In this document: positions 56,901 to 64,000 of the stretch, in pieces
Layout: each line of letters starts with the position of its first letter
Position numbering within the stretch: the first letter of the stretch is position 1
DNA from: Burkholderiales bacterium
GTDB taxonomy: Bacteria > Pseudomonadota > Gammaproteobacteria > Burkholderiales > Burkholderiaceae_E
Length of the DNA stretch: 64,000 nt
Direction of reading: 5' to 3'
Assembly (NCBI GenBank): GCA_026399835.1
Contig: JAPLQE010000016.1
Location: 62,001 to 126,000 of the forward strand
Position numbers and translations under genes: made by a program
Notes under the pieces: generated by a model
What the model was told of the DNA's origin: nothing
Databases searched by the model: none
The model's input: the letters and a program-made list of their open reading frames with translations, nothing else

Positions 56901-57082
56901 TGCGCGGCGACGATCGCTGGAAGCACCTGCCGATCGTCATGATCACCTCGCGCACCGCCGACAAGCACCGCAGTCATGCGATGTCGCTCGGTGTCGACGC
57001 GTTCCTCGGCAAGCCCTACGACGAGGACGAGCTGCTGCGTCTGGTGGCGGCGTTCGCGCAGCGCCGGCAGTCGGCCGGCTGA
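50987..57082 (+). CDS. chpA: Hybrid chemotaxis histidine kinase ChpA/PilL
   Basis: A 2031-residue CheA-type kinase. The N-terminal 560 residues are FimL-like with degenerate Hpt helices ([13 protein letters not shown]). Acidic, Pro-rich linkers separate three clear Hpt domains with His841 ([12 protein letters not shown]), His1112 ([12 protein letters not shown]) and His1315 ([12 protein letters not shown]). CheA dimerisation follows from about 1427 ([20 protein letters not shown]), then ATPase boxes [26 protein letters not shown] and [13 protein letters not shown] (about 1610-1750), a CheW domain (to about 1885) and a receiver with phospho-Asp1957 in [14 protein letters not shown]. It should phosphorylate PilG and PilH. 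Its 3' end overlaps a minus-strand gene by 140 nt. Confidence 0.95.
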   Translation: MMAGPSIDPTALSWCLAEIRESLARAETTLEQQLQADGQDEGRLRAARGWLHQAHGALQVVDLEGVAVVTQEAETLLERCDRGELPFDAGVVRSMSRAFAAIVEYLESVVAGSLESPVSLFPHYRELLMLRGADRAEPSDLYSVDLTVRPPRLAQGDPLSTEQAARLRVAFETGLLRFLRNPRDAEALGAMHGALSRLHAAHGATGQRTFWWLSTAFLDALRVQALPVDVFAKRLVGRINLQLLRTLGSGAPIADRLLRDLLFMLARTGGGSPLADEARCLYRLDGTVPSDFETPRYAVVDPRTLRAAREATAASKAAWEKYVRGSAQDLPAFAQAAQQLDAAVSRLPWPGLQKLSAVLVGLRRALAAAGSSLAEVLSLEVATALLFVEHALERGARAVAQHDRRAGEMADRLDRLCERQETDGAAAPDWLTELSRAAQERLTTAAYVGELQANLRACEKVLDGYFRDPGAQRAELPPLEPLLRQVAGALRLLGHDEAADGAEVVSRQVVALAETDEPPQADCERVAASLGAIGFFVESLRQADGRHGGGFEFSRDDDAFVARLGERPRAHVVDSLGPPDFESLDPPDAETFEPLQAQALPAPEVPDAFTLPADPLEPPEAQDLGLLPDLPTLEAFEPSGFELTADGVPPAGTGLEAADHGISIDWGEVADGAPLEPLDALVADTGIVELDLEADRSLEQLLLERRAQVQPLLSALGAAPADPLPRAALHEVLGAIRDEAMLLDDGDLRAAATEALARLDAGDAPDSAALAGAVARVAGLPDGPAIAPVVLPADDAIDAELLGIFFDEADEVLAAIVEARDESMASPADAGPMTTLRRGFHTLKGSSRMVGLAAFGDAAWAIEQVINGWVGDERPGTPALYALVAEAHGAMLGWVERLRENPLASIDPTPIITRALGLRDGTEPEAGVPLDGLPPVLLESLLPAGQPEAAGPTDAPTDLGIDLDFDFEPADPDGADEPEQADRAPFLLAAQVGDDQLIELSDELDPRESEVPTLSPLDEIEPMAVGAPAGPDALALIGLESLDDEEGKDEGKDEGVPADGMVRVGERLLNAQLFRIFLDEAGQLLAALDACIAGWRTDPSRPLAEAPLRAMHSLRGTSRIVGLASVRETADALGRGLLGLAASRRAPSADDLDDLEWIAARLRVTLERFADRHDPEPDPALCARAEAFAARTCAAAPPTAERTDDAAFDLADVDSVVDLEQIDAPFDLADVDAALGVSDEPPPEPPRLVPAAPRPVPEPSLEALAAVVDDIDAELAQDFVEEGDELLPRIGDVLRDWSAAPDDPEHPAALMRLLHTVKGSARMAGAMRLGHLVHDMETRIESASALSRVPPPLIDDLNARLDQVLALYEAVRDPKSESAQAAARAVIASLVPVAAAGLDAAGAPVQAPAEDGASPRAVSSGATGQPPSLIRVRADLLDRLVNEAGEVSIARARLENELGSLRTSLGELTENVNRLRTQLREIELAADSQIDARRERSPERDAQFDPLEFDRYTRFQELTRMLAESVSDVATVQQNALRNLDEAHRDLARQTQVTRDLQQDLMRIRMVQFGSIADRLYRVVRQAAKELDKRVHLDLKGVASELDRGVLERMAGPIEHLLRNAVAHGIEPRAERLAAGKSDSGEITLEVRQEGNEVILAFADDGAGLNYSRIRARAVERGLISPDAHPGERELGDMIFMPGFSTATEVTAIAGRGVGMDVVRAEVAAMGGRIDLESVPGRGTRFSVHLPVSLAVAQVVLLTVGSMRIAVTSALIEQVMQIKPEQLASAYAQHAVDWHGQPVPLYFLGSLLELPGCTPLAQRYSPVVIVRSGAQRIALHVDHVAPSQEVVVKHVGPQLARLTGMAGATVLGNGEIVLILNPVQIAATGRGAQAGEGDTASFAPTVIEIAPTVMVVDDSVTVRKVTQRLLAREGYQVMLAKDGVDALRQLQDTVPDVMLVDIEMPRMDGFDLTKNLRGDDRWKHLPIVMITSRTADKHRSHAMSLGVDAFLGKPYDEDELLRLVAAFAQRRQSAG

Positions 57083-58226
57083 TCCGCAGCCTCGGCTCGG
57101 ACGTCGCGCGACGCACGCCTTCGGGATGGGGGATGCCGATCGCCGAGCGGAAGGCGAGCACCAGCGGCGCCGCCGGATCCCTCGTGCGGCGGAACACCAG
57201 CCCGTGCTCGCCGCTGGCCAGGCGCACCGGCGTGCCGGGCGGGGTCGGGCCGACCACCTCCGAGAGCATTCGGCCGAGTCGCGGGTCGGCCTGCTGCCCG
57301 AGCCGCCCGAGCAGCAGCTGCAGCGCCTGGTCGGGCGGAGCGCCGCGGCGATAGGCGCGCGCCGCCACCATCGCGCACCAGCGGTCGGCGACCATCAGCA
57401 CCTGCGAGGACGGCGGCAGCGCCGGGCTCGCGAGCCCGGCGGGATAGCCGCTGCCGTCGTGATGCTCGTGGTGCTGTCCGACGGTGGTCAGCCACAGCGG
57501 ATCGTCGACCCCTGCCGCACGCAGCCGCGCGACGCCGAGCCGCGGATGCGCGATCACTGCATCGCGCTGCGCCGGGCTCAGGCCGCCCTGGTGCGAATAC
57601 AGCGCCTCCTGCAGCTCCAGCATGCCGACGTTCATCGTCAGGGCCGCCAGCACGGCCGAGCGCCGCTCGAGGGCGGAAACGTCGAGCCGCGCCAGCATGA
57701 ACTCGACCAGCACCGCCGCGGCGATCCCGTGGCGCGTGCCGTAGCGCCCGCCGTCGATCAGCAGCGGCACGGCGAGCATCGCGTCGGGGTCGAGCGCACA
57801 GAGCCGCTGCAGTTCGGCGCCGGCGAGCCGCACCGCGCCGAGCGCGGCGGGCGCCGCGGCGTCGGCGGCGGCGATCGTGGGCAGCGCCGTTTCCAGCGTA
57901 TCGCGCAGCATGCGCAGCAGCGCCCAGGGCCGGACCTTCGAGACCTGGGGCGGCTGCATCGCGGGCTGACCGGACGCGCTCGCCGCCGCCGAGAGGGCCG
58001 CGAAGCGCTCGGCATCGCAGTGCAGGCCGCGCCCGAGCATCTGCTCGAGCTGGGCCTCGTCGGCGATCACCGCGCCGGCCTGCAGGAGTCGTCGGCCGCT
58101 GCCGTCGTAGAGATCGAAGGGCAGGGGCTCGCCGGCGCGCAGGTCCCCGGGCTGCAGCCGGTGCAGTGCAGCGGCGGGATCAGGCATCGCGCGCGACAGT
58201 GCCGCGCGAAATCCGGACAGGGCCAT
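56943..58226 (-). CDS. HD-GYP-like protein with degenerate HD motif
   Basis: About 427 residues related to HD-GYP cyclic-di-GMP phosphodiesterases. The GYP half is clear: QHHEHHDGSGYPAGLASP, then VLMVADRWCAMVAARAYRRG and PDQALQLLLG. However, the usual HDIGK metal motif is replaced by MNVGML, so hydrolase activity is doubtful and a sensory role is possible. The start MALSGFRAALSRAMPDP follows GGAGGTC. The reading frame has no stop until 56943, so its last 46 or so residues (Arg/Pro-rich) are read antisense to the end of chpA; a missed stop through a sequencing error or a true convergent overlap are both possible. Confidence 0.8.
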   Translation of the reverse strand: MALSGFRAALSRAMPDPAAALHRLQPGDLRAGEPLPFDLYDGSGRRLLQAGAVIADEAQLEQMLGRGLHCDAERFAALSAAASASGQPAMQPPQVSKVRPWALLRMLRDTLETALPTIAAADAAAPAALGAVRLAGAELQRLCALDPDAMLAVPLLIDGGRYGTRHGIAAAVLVEFMLARLDVSALERRSAVLAALTMNVGMLELQEALYSHQGGLSPAQRDAVIAHPRLGVARLRAAGVDDPLWLTTVGQHHEHHDGSGYPAGLASPALPPSSQVLMVADRWCAMVAARAYRRGAPPDQALQLLLGRLGQQADPRLGRMLSEVVGPTPPGTPVRLASGEHGLVFRRTRDPAAPLVLAFRSAIGIPHPEGVRRATSEPRLRISRPTAGAARTPPPDAAARPRRRACRGTRRHRATSHDCGACRRCAR

Positions 58227-58366
58227 CGACGACCTCCGGCGAGGAGCCGGAACGCGGCAGACCGCGCCCCGGGCTTGTATCGCCATCGTGTCCGAAGGCG
58301 CCCGCAAGTGCAACCGTGGACGGCGCTGCCCGGCGCCGCGGGCCGGCCCGGGCGGGCGCGCCGGGA

Positions 58367-59896
58367 TCAGGCGGCGGCCTTCACCACCGCATAGCGCTCC
58401 AGCGTCCGGGTCCGGGCGAGCGCATGGTCGACCACCGGCACGGGGTAGTCGTGGCCGACCGTGCAGCCGGCCCGTGCCTGCTCGGCGGGCGAGGCCAGCC
58501 ACGGCGCGTGGATCTGCGTGTCGCCGAAGCCTGCCAGCGCCGGCAGGTAGCGCCGGATGAACGCGCCCTTCGGATCGAACTTCTGCGACTGCGTCACCGG
58601 GTTGAAGATCCGGAAGTAGGGCTGCGCATCGCAGCCGCTCGACGAGGCCCACTGCCAGCCGCCGTTGTTCGCGGCGAGGTCGTAGTCGTTCAGGTGCCGG
58701 GCGAAGAAGCGCTCGCCGCGCCGCCAGTCGACGCCGAGGTCCTTGCACAGGAACGAGGCGACCACCATGCGCAGCCGGTTGTGCATGTAGCCGCTGGTCA
58801 GCAGCTGGCGCATCGCCGCGTCCACCAGCGGGTAGCCGGTGCGCGCCTCGCACCACGCGGCGAACAGCGCATCGCCCTGCTCGCCGGTCTCCCATTCGAT
58901 GCGGTCGTACTCGGGCCTGAACGAGCGCTCGGCGACCCGCGGATGGTGGTGCAGGACCTGGAAGTAGAAGTCGCGCCAGACCAGCTCGGACAGCCAGGTG
59001 CGCGCGCCCTCGGCGTCGCCGGGCTCGGCGCGCAGGGCATGCAGGGCCTCGCGCACGAGCGTGCGGACCGAGACCGTGCCGAAGCGCAGGTGGGCCGACA
59101 GGTAGGACGGCCCGCGCACGGCGGGGAAGTCGCGGGCCTCGCGGTAGCGGCCGATGCGCCCGACGAAGTCGGCCAGCAGGCGTGCACCGCCGCTGGCGCC
59201 GGTCGGCAGCGCGAGCGAGGCGAGGTCGGTCGGCTCGAAGCCGATCGCGGCGAGCGACGGCACGCCGTCGACCGGCGCGGTGCCGGCCTCGCCGGGCGCC
59301 GAGGCGGCGCGCAGCCCCGCCGGCGGCGGCGCCAGGCGCCCTGCGGCGAGCGCGGCCGTCGGGCGCGGCGCGACCGGACCCAGCTCGGCGCCCTCGGCCT
59401 CCAGGCGCTTCATCCAGGCGTTGCGATAGGGCGTGAACACCGAGAAGGGACGGCCCTGGCCGGTCAGCACCTCGTCCGTCTCGTAGACGACCTGGTCCTT
59501 CACGAGCACGAGGCGCCGGCCGTCGGCACGCAGCCTCGCCTCGACCTCGGCATCGCGCCGCACCGCGTCGGGCTCGTAGTCGCGGGCCGCCACGACCGTG
59601 GCCGCACCGAGCCGGGCCGCGAGCGCGGCGATCGCGTCGGCGGCGCGGTCGTGCACGACGATCAGCCCGCCGCCGAGCGCGCGCAGCGTCGCGTCGAGCT
59701 CGCGCAGCGCATCGCGGATGAACTCGACGCGGCGGTCCGCGCGCGTGGGCAGGGCGTCGAGGATCTCGCGGTCGTAGACGAACGCGCAGTGCACGCGGGT
59801 GCAGCCGGCGAGCGCATGGGAGAGCGCGGCATGGTCGTCGACGCGCAGGTCGCGCCGGAACCAGACCAGGCCGGTGTCGGAGGAAAGCGTGGGCAT
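58367..59896 (-). CDS. phr: Deoxyribodipyrimidine photo-lyase (class I CPD photolyase)
   Basis: A 509-residue FAD enzyme that repairs cyclobutane pyrimidine dimers with blue light. The N-terminal antenna domain starts with LVWFRRDLRVDDHAALSHA. The C-terminal FAD domain has PSYLSAHLRFGTVSVR, WRDFYFQVLHHHP, TGYPLVDAAMRQL, NRLRMVVASFLCKDL, DYDLAANNGGWQWASSSGCD and RIFNPVTQSQKFDP. The electron-relay tryptophans are visible. An Ala-rich linker between domains (about 180-215) is longer than usual. The start MPTLSSDTG has GCGGAG upstream, and its promoter overlaps that of algH. Confidence 0.95.
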   Translation of the reverse strand: MPTLSSDTGLVWFRRDLRVDDHAALSHALAGCTRVHCAFVYDREILDALPTRADRRVEFIRDALRELDATLRALGGGLIVVHDRAADAIAALAARLGAATVVAARDYEPDAVRRDAEVEARLRADGRRLVLVKDQVVYETDEVLTGQGRPFSVFTPYRNAWMKRLEAEGAELGPVAPRPTAALAAGRLAPPPAGLRAASAPGEAGTAPVDGVPSLAAIGFEPTDLASLALPTGASGGARLLADFVGRIGRYREARDFPAVRGPSYLSAHLRFGTVSVRTLVREALHALRAEPGDAEGARTWLSELVWRDFYFQVLHHHPRVAERSFRPEYDRIEWETGEQGDALFAAWCEARTGYPLVDAAMRQLLTSGYMHNRLRMVVASFLCKDLGVDWRRGERFFARHLNDYDLAANNGGWQWASSSGCDAQPYFRIFNPVTQSQKFDPKGAFIRRYLPALAGFGDTQIHAPWLASPAEQARAGCTVGHDYPVPVVDHALARTRTLERYAVVKAAA

Positions 59897-59918
59897 GGGC
59901 AGCTCCGCAGGGGGCGCG

Positions 59919-59948
59919 ATTGTGCCGTCCGGACCGCCCCTTTACAAT
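59919..59948. promoter_or_regulatory. Superimposed divergent promoters of phr and algH
   Basis: Plus strand: TTGTGC (59920-59925), 17 bp, TACAAT (59943-59948), reading into algH. Minus strand: TTGTAA (59947-59942), 17 bp, CACAAT (59924-59919), reading into phr. The -35 of each is almost the -10 of the other, so two polymerases cannot bind at once. The algH ATG at 59955 lies 6 nt after its -10 box, which implies a leaderless mRNA. Confidence 0.6.
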
Positions 59949-59954
59949 GGTTTC

Positions 59955-60527
59955 ATGGCTGCACCCGACGTCGCGACGAACCTGACGAACCACTTCCTGC
60001 TCGCGATGCCCAACATGGCGGACCCCAATTTCGGCGGGGCCGTGGTGTTCATCGCCGAGCACAGCGCGAAGGGCGCGCTCGGCCTGGTCATCAACCGGCC
60101 GATGGAGCTCGACCTGCAGTCGCTGTTCGAGCGCATCGACCTCAAGCTCGAGATCGCGCCGCTCGCGGCCAGCCCGGTGTTCTTCGGCGGCCCCGTACAG
60201 ACCGATCGCGGCTTCGTCCTGCACCAGCCGCTGGGCACCTGGAACTCGACCGTGTCGATCGGCGACTCGCTCGGCCTGACCTCCTCGAAGGACGTGCTCG
60301 AGGCCGTGGCCCTGGGCGAGGGGCCGAGCCGCCTGCTGGTCACGCTCGGCTACGCCGGCTGGGGCCCCGGCCAGCTCGAGGACGAGATCGCGCGCAATGC
60401 CTGGCTGACCGTCGAGGCCCATCCCGACGTCATCTTCGAGACACCGGTCGCGCAGCGCCTGTCGCGCGCCTACGGGCTGCTGGGCATCGACCCGGCCTTC
60501 CTGTCCTCGTCCGCCGGGCATGCCTGA
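59955..60527 (+). CDS. algH: YqgE/AlgH family protein
   Basis: A 190-residue protein of the UPF0301 family. Members were linked to alginate regulation in Pseudomonas, but the biochemical role is unknown. Conserved blocks are LTNHFLLAMPNMADPNFGGAVVFI, SAKGALGLVINRPMELDL, VFFGGPVQTDRGFVLH and LVTLGYAGWGPGQLEDEI, followed by WLTVEAHPDVIF; only cores are quoted. It overlaps ruvX by 8 nt, the very common algH-ruvX order. The ATG lies immediately behind the -10 box. Confidence 0.95.
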   Translation: MAAPDVATNLTNHFLLAMPNMADPNFGGAVVFIAEHSAKGALGLVINRPMELDLQSLFERIDLKLEIAPLAASPVFFGGPVQTDRGFVLHQPLGTWNSTVSIGDSLGLTSSKDVLEAVALGEGPSRLLVTLGYAGWGPGQLEDEIARNAWLTVEAHPDVIFETPVAQRLSRAYGLLGIDPAFLSSSAGHA

Positions 60528-61020
60528 GTCCCGGGGCGGCGGCGCCGCCCCGGACACGGTGCCCGGCCGCGCCGCCCCGGAGACGCTGCTCGGCTTCGAC
60601 TTCGGCATGCGGCGCATCGGGGTGGCGATCGGCAACACCCTGACGGGCGACGCGCGTCCGCTGGCGATCGTCGAGGCGGTGCCGGTCGATCGCCGCTTCG
60701 AGCGGATCGCGGCGCTGCTGCGTGACTGGCAGCCCCAGCGCCTGGTGGTCGGCCGGCCGCTCGACGAGGACGGCTCGGCGACCGAGACCACCCGCCTGTC
60801 CGACCGCTTCGCCAACCAGCTGAACGGGCGCTTCGGCCTGCCGGTCGAGCGCGTCGACGAGCGGTTTTCCAGCCGCGAGGCTCAGGCTATCATCGCGTCC
60901 GCCGGCGGCCGCGCCGAAGACGACGACGGCGTGGCCGCGGCGGTCATCCTGTCGCAGTACCTGGACGGGCGGCGCCGCCGCCCCGATGCCGACCCCGCCC
61001 ACGAGACCCCGACCCGATGA
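60520..61020 (+). CDS. ruvX: Holliday junction resolvase-like RuvX (YqgF)
   Basis: A 166-residue RNase H-fold nuclease implicated in pre-16S rRNA 5'-end maturation. The acidic active-site motifs are [17 protein letters not shown] (Asp), [12 protein letters not shown] and [14 protein letters not shown], with [16 protein letters not shown] carrying the last Asp. The N-terminal 22 residues are low complexity, so the start might lie later, but the ATG at 60520 overlaps algH as in related operons. It overlaps pyrR by 4 nt. Confidence 0.94.
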   Translation: MPESRGGGAAPDTVPGRAAPETLLGFDFGMRRIGVAIGNTLTGDARPLAIVEAVPVDRRFERIAALLRDWQPQRLVVGRPLDEDGSATETTRLSDRFANQLNGRFGLPVERVDERFSSREAQAIIASAGGRAEDDDGVAAAVILSQYLDGRRRRPDADPAHETPTR

Positions 61021-61559
61021 CCGATCCCGCTGCCGCCGACGCGAGCCCGCGAACGCTCGACGCCGAGGCGATCTACGCCGAGCTCCGTGCCTCGGTGGCC
61101 GCGCGCATCGCCGCCGCGGGCGGGTCGGCACCCGCGATCGTCGGCATCCACAGCGGCGGCGCCTGGATCGCGCGGCGCCTGCATCAGGAACTGTGCCCCG
61201 ACGCGCCGCTCGGGTTCCTCTCGAGCGCGTTCCACCGCGACGACTTCTCCGAGCGCGGCCTGCGCGCGGCCGGTGGTGCCGGCGCCACCCGGATCGACTT
61301 CCCGGTCGACGGCGCCGATATCGTCCTCGTCGACGACATCCTCTACACCGGGCGCACCGTGCGCGCCGCGCTCAACGAACTCTTCGACTACGGCCGCCCC
61401 GCGTGCGTGGCGCTCGCCGTGCTGCTCGACCGCGGCGGGCGCGAGCTGCCGGTCCAGGCCGACCATGTCGGCGCCGCGCTGCCGCTCGGGCCGGGCCGGG
61501 GCTTCGTGCTCGGGCGCGCCGACGACGGCCGCTTCACGCTCGCGGTGGAGCCCGCCTGA
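61017..61559 (+). CDS. pyrR: PyrR bifunctional pyrimidine regulator/uracil phosphoribosyltransferase
   Basis: A 180-residue phosphoribosyltransferase-fold protein. The PRPP-binding loop is [19 protein letters not shown], with [12 protein letters not shown] and [11 protein letters not shown] ahead of it. In Bacillus PyrR attenuates the pyr operon; in Proteobacteria an RNA-binding role is less certain. No PyrR-binding RNA loop was identified in front of pyrB here. Its stop shares a base with the pyrB ATG (TGATG). Confidence 0.93.
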   Translation: MTDPAAADASPRTLDAEAIYAELRASVAARIAAAGGSAPAIVGIHSGGAWIARRLHQELCPDAPLGFLSSAFHRDDFSERGLRAAGGAGATRIDFPVDGADIVLVDDILYTGRTVRAALNELFDYGRPACVALAVLLDRGGRELPVQADHVGAALPLGPGRGFVLGRADDGRFTLAVEPA

Positions 61560-62509
61560 TGCGACATCCGCAACTCAACGAGCACGGCGAACTGCGCCAC
61601 CTGCTGACCATCGAAGGCCTGCCGCGCGACATCGTCACGCACGTGCTCGACACCGCGTCCTCGTTCCTCGAGGTCAGCGACCGGCAGGTGAAGAAGGTGC
61701 CGCTGCTGCGCGGCAAGTCGGTCTTCAACCTGTTCTTCGAGAACAGCACGCGCACGCGCACCACCTTCGAGATCGCGGCCACGCGGCTGTCGGCCGACGT
61801 GGTGAACCTCGACGTGCGCACCTCCTCGGCCTCGAAGGGCGAGTCGCTGCTCGACACCATCGACAACCTCGCCGCGATGCACGCCGACATGTTCGTCGTG
61901 CGCCATGCGCAGAGCGGCGCACCGTACATGATCGCGCAGCACGTCGGCCCCGGCCTGCACGTGATCAACGCCGGCGACGGCCGGCACGCGCACCCCACGC
62001 AGGGGCTGCTCGACATGTACACCATCCGCCACTTCAAGAAGGACTTCACCAACCTGACGGTGGCGGTGGTGGGCGACGTGCTGCACTCGCGCGTGGCCCG
62101 CAGCGACATCCATGCGCTGACCACGCTCGGCGTGCCCGAGGTGCGGGTGATCGCGCCGCTCACGCTGCTGCCGCCCGGCCTCGAGCAGATGGGCGTGCGC
62201 ACCTTCACCGACATGCGCGCGGGCCTGAAGGACGTGGACGTGGTGATCATGCTGCGCCTGCAGAACGAGCGCATGCGCGGTGCGCTGCTGCCCTCGGCGC
62301 AGGAGTACTTCAAGCACTACGGCCTGACCGCCGAGAAGCTCGCCCTCGCCAAGCCCGATGCGATCGTGATGCACCCGGGCCCGATGAACCGCGGCGTGGA
62401 GATCGAGTCGGCGGTGGCCGACGGCGTGCAGTCGGTGATCCTCGAGCAGGTGACCTTCGGCATCGCGGTGCGCATGGCGGTGATGAGCATCCTCGCGGGC
62501 AACCGCTGA
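61559..62509 (+). CDS. pyrB: Aspartate carbamoyltransferase catalytic subunit
   Basis: Makes carbamoyl-aspartate in pyrimidine synthesis. The 316-residue product has the carbamoyl-phosphate motif [15 protein letters not shown], the Ser-Lys of the 80s loop in [12 protein letters not shown], the [14 protein letters not shown] block, and MLRLQNERM and [12 protein letters not shown] for aspartate binding. In this type of operon the trimer needs the pseudo-dihydroorotase encoded next to form the dodecameric holoenzyme. It lies between pyrR and that gene. Confidence 0.97.
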   Translation: MRHPQLNEHGELRHLLTIEGLPRDIVTHVLDTASSFLEVSDRQVKKVPLLRGKSVFNLFFENSTRTRTTFEIAATRLSADVVNLDVRTSSASKGESLLDTIDNLAAMHADMFVVRHAQSGAPYMIAQHVGPGLHVINAGDGRHAHPTQGLLDMYTIRHFKKDFTNLTVAVVGDVLHSRVARSDIHALTTLGVPEVRVIAPLTLLPPGLEQMGVRTFTDMRAGLKDVDVVIMLRLQNERMRGALLPSAQEYFKHYGLTAEKLALAKPDAIVMHPGPMNRGVEIESAVADGVQSVILEQVTFGIAVRMAVMSILAGNR

Positions 62510-62532
62510 CCGGCCCCGACGAGCCCGACACG

Positions 62533-63807
62533 ATGAGACTGACGATCACCGGCGCCCGCGTCGTCGACCCCGCGAGCGGGCTCGACGCGACCACCGACCT
62601 GCACCTGGCCGACGGACGCGTGGCCGCCGTCGGCATCGCGCCCGACGGCTTCGAGGCGGACCGCCGCATCGAGGCCCGCGGGCTGGTGGCCTGCCCGGGC
62701 TTCGTCGACCTGTCGGCGCGGCTGCGCGAGCCCGGCTTCGAGTACAAGGCCACGCTCGAGTCCGAGATGCAGGCCGCCCTCGTCGGCGGCGTGGCACGGC
62801 TGGTCTGCCCGCCCGACACCGATCCGCCGCTCGACGAGCCGGGCCTGGTCGAGATGCTCAAGCACCGCGCGCGCAGCCTCGCGCGCACGCACCTGTATCC
62901 GCTGGGCGCGCTCACCGTCGGCTTGAAGGGCGAGGTGATCACCGAGATGGCCGAGCTCGCCGAGGCCGGCTGCGTGGGCTTCTCGCAGGCCAGCGTGCCC
63001 CTGGTCGACACCCAGGTGCTCGCGCGCGCGATGCAGTACGCGAGGAGCTTCGGCTTCACCGTCTGGCTGCAGCCGCAGGACGCCTTCCTGTCGCGCGGCG
63101 GCGTCGCGCACAGCGGGCCGGTCTCCGGGCGGCTCGGGCTGCCCGGCGTGCCGATCACCGCCGAGACGGTCGCGCTGCACACCATCTTCGAGCTGATGCG
63201 CGGCAACGGCTGCCGCGTCCACCTGTGCCGGATCTCGTCGGCGGCCGGCGTCGAGCTGGTCCGCACGGCCAAGCGGGAGGGCCTGCCGGTCACCGCCGAC
63301 GTCGGCGTGCACCACCTGCACGTGACCGACGTCGACATCGGCTACTTCGACAGCGCCTGCCGCGTGGACCCGCCGTTCCGCGCGCAGCGCGACCGCGACG
63401 CGCTGTGCGCCGCGCTCGCCGACGGCACGCTCGACGCGGTCTGCTCCGACCACACGCCGGTCGACGACGACGCCAAGCTGGTGCCCTTCGGCGAGGCCGA
63501 GCCCGGGGTGACCGCGCTCGAGCTGCTGCTGCCGCTGGTGCTGTCCTGGGCCGCGCGCAGTCGGGTGCCGCTGTCGACCGCGCTGTCCCGGCTCACCTGC
63601 GACCCGGAGCGGATCGCCCGCTGCGGCGGCGGCTCGCTCTCGCCGGGCGCGCCGGCCGACGTCGTGCTGTTCGATCCCGCCGAGCCCTGGGTGGTGTCGC
63701 CGGCGACCCTGGTCAGCCAGGGCCACCACACGCCGTTCTCCGGCCGCGAACTGATCGGGCGCGTCCGCACGACCCTGGTCGGCGGGCGCCCGGCGTTCGA
63801 GCGCTGA
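62533..63807 (+). CDS. pyrX: Dihydroorotase-like non-catalytic subunit (PyrX/PyrC' type)
   Basis: A 424-residue protein of the type I dihydroorotase fold, starting MRLTITGARVVDPASGLD. The metal-binding HxH of active enzymes is replaced by Ser61-Ala-Arg63 in FVDLSARLREPG, and the usual SDHAPH reads SDHTPVDD, though GVHHLHV keeps a His. It is therefore probably inactive and structural, as shown for the pyrB-linked pseudo-dihydroorotase of Pseudomonas. A true pyrC should exist elsewhere in the genome. It lies 23 nt behind pyrB. Confidence 0.93.
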   Translation: MRLTITGARVVDPASGLDATTDLHLADGRVAAVGIAPDGFEADRRIEARGLVACPGFVDLSARLREPGFEYKATLESEMQAALVGGVARLVCPPDTDPPLDEPGLVEMLKHRARSLARTHLYPLGALTVGLKGEVITEMAELAEAGCVGFSQASVPLVDTQVLARAMQYARSFGFTVWLQPQDAFLSRGGVAHSGPVSGRLGLPGVPITAETVALHTIFELMRGNGCRVHLCRISSAAGVELVRTAKREGLPVTADVGVHHLHVTDVDIGYFDSACRVDPPFRAQRDRDALCAALADGTLDAVCSDHTPVDDDAKLVPFGEAEPGVTALELLLPLVLSWAARSRVPLSTALSRLTCDPERIARCGGGSLSPGAPADVVLFDPAEPWVVSPATLVSQGHHTPFSGRELIGRVRTTLVGGRPAFER

Positions 63808-63842
63808 GGCCCGGGCGGCCGCGGGGCGCCGCCCGCGGCGCC

Positions 63843-64000
63843 TCAGGCGGCCGCGAGCCGCCGCACGTAGGCCTCGACGTCGCCGCGCCAGTCGGGCATC
63901 GCGCAGCCGAAGGTGCGGGCCAGGCGGCCGCAGTCGAGCAGCGAGTTCTGCGGCCGCCGTGCCGGCACCGGATAGGCCGACGACGGAATCGGCTCGACCT
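63843..64000 (-). CDS. rmlD: dTDP-4-dehydrorhamnose reductase, C-terminal part (cut by window edge)
   Basis: The last 51 codons of a minus-strand gene running off the window. The tail PSSAYPVPARRPQNSLLDC followed by LARTFGCAMPDWRGDVEAYV is characteristic of RmlD/RfbD, which makes dTDP-L-rhamnose for surface polysaccharide. The family's ARRPxxSxLD motif is intact. It converges with the pseudo-dihydroorotase; the 35-nt gap is a GC-only palindromic stretch. The upstream rml genes are presumably outside the window. Confidence 0.85.
   Translation of the reverse strand, partial: VEPIPSSAYPVPARRPQNSLLDCGRLARTFGCAMPDWRGDVEAYVRRLAAA

Noticed and set aside
52100-56977. 1625-codon open frame antisense to chpA
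   Set aside because: A shadow frame produced by high third-position GC in chpA; no recognisable domain and composition typical of antisense reading.
58227-60815. Extension of the HD-GYP frame to 1290 codons through phr and algH
   Set aside because: Everything upstream of MALSGFRAAL is antisense or out of frame to well-supported genes.

Overview
The window is a very GC-rich (about 70% by eye), gene-dense stretch of bacterial chromosome. It looks like a betaproteobacterium, most likely of the order Burkholderiales. The clues are an rplM-rpsI-erpA order, a RibB whose GTP-cyclohydrolase half is degenerate, a Bug/TctC solute receptor, a pyrR-pyrB-pseudo-dihydroorotase operon, the Pil-Chp cluster and a TfpX-type pilin accessory protein. 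This placement is inference from gene content. No rRNA, tRNA, CRISPR array, prophage or insertion sequence was recognised.

Positions 1-10800 are mainly housekeeping genes: the 3' end of coq7, an OsmC-like protein, a candidate small RNA, rplM-rpsI, erpA, an M23 peptidase-anmK pair for cell-wall turnover, tyrS-dtd-PEBP, a histidine phosphatase, glyA with a structured leader, and a broken nrdR. Positions 10800-28300 hold an acyl-CoA ligase, the split riboflavin genes (ribD-ribE, then ribB-ribH-nusB-thiL-pgpA-pncC), a GGDEF-EAL protein, a Bug receptor, LexA-controlled recA-recX, sucCD and a TerC-type membrane protein.

Positions 28400-32700 form a signalling cassette: PP2C phosphatase, FHA protein, CHASE2 adenylate cyclase and a metallo-beta-lactamase-fold phosphodiesterase. 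Positions 33000-45300 are a surface-structure locus. It has two tandem type IV pilins behind a sigma-54 promoter, a large polytopic glycosyltransferase-like protein starting 4 nt after the second pilin, three further glycosyltransferases, TfpX, a flippase, a sugar aminotransferase and a sugar O/N-acyltransferase. ThiE, a methyltransferase and rubredoxin follow.

Positions 47300-57100 encode the Pil-Chp chemosensory system (pilG, pilH, pilI, pilJ and a 2031-residue ChpA/PilL kinase), which in related bacteria steers twitching motility and can change cAMP levels. Its pairing here with pilins and a cyclase/phosphodiesterase cassette is functionally coherent. The end of the window has a degenerate HD-GYP protein, photolyase, algH-ruvX-pyrR-pyrB-pyrX and the 3' end of rmlD.

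The points most worth a second look are: a candidate small RNA with an anti-Shine-Dalgarno loop; an nrdR gene broken by an approximately 121-nt deletion at an 11-bp repeat; superimposed phr/algH promoters in which each -35 box lies on the other's -10 box; paired operator-like palindromes upstream of the pilin promoter; and several enzyme halves that have lost catalytic residues.
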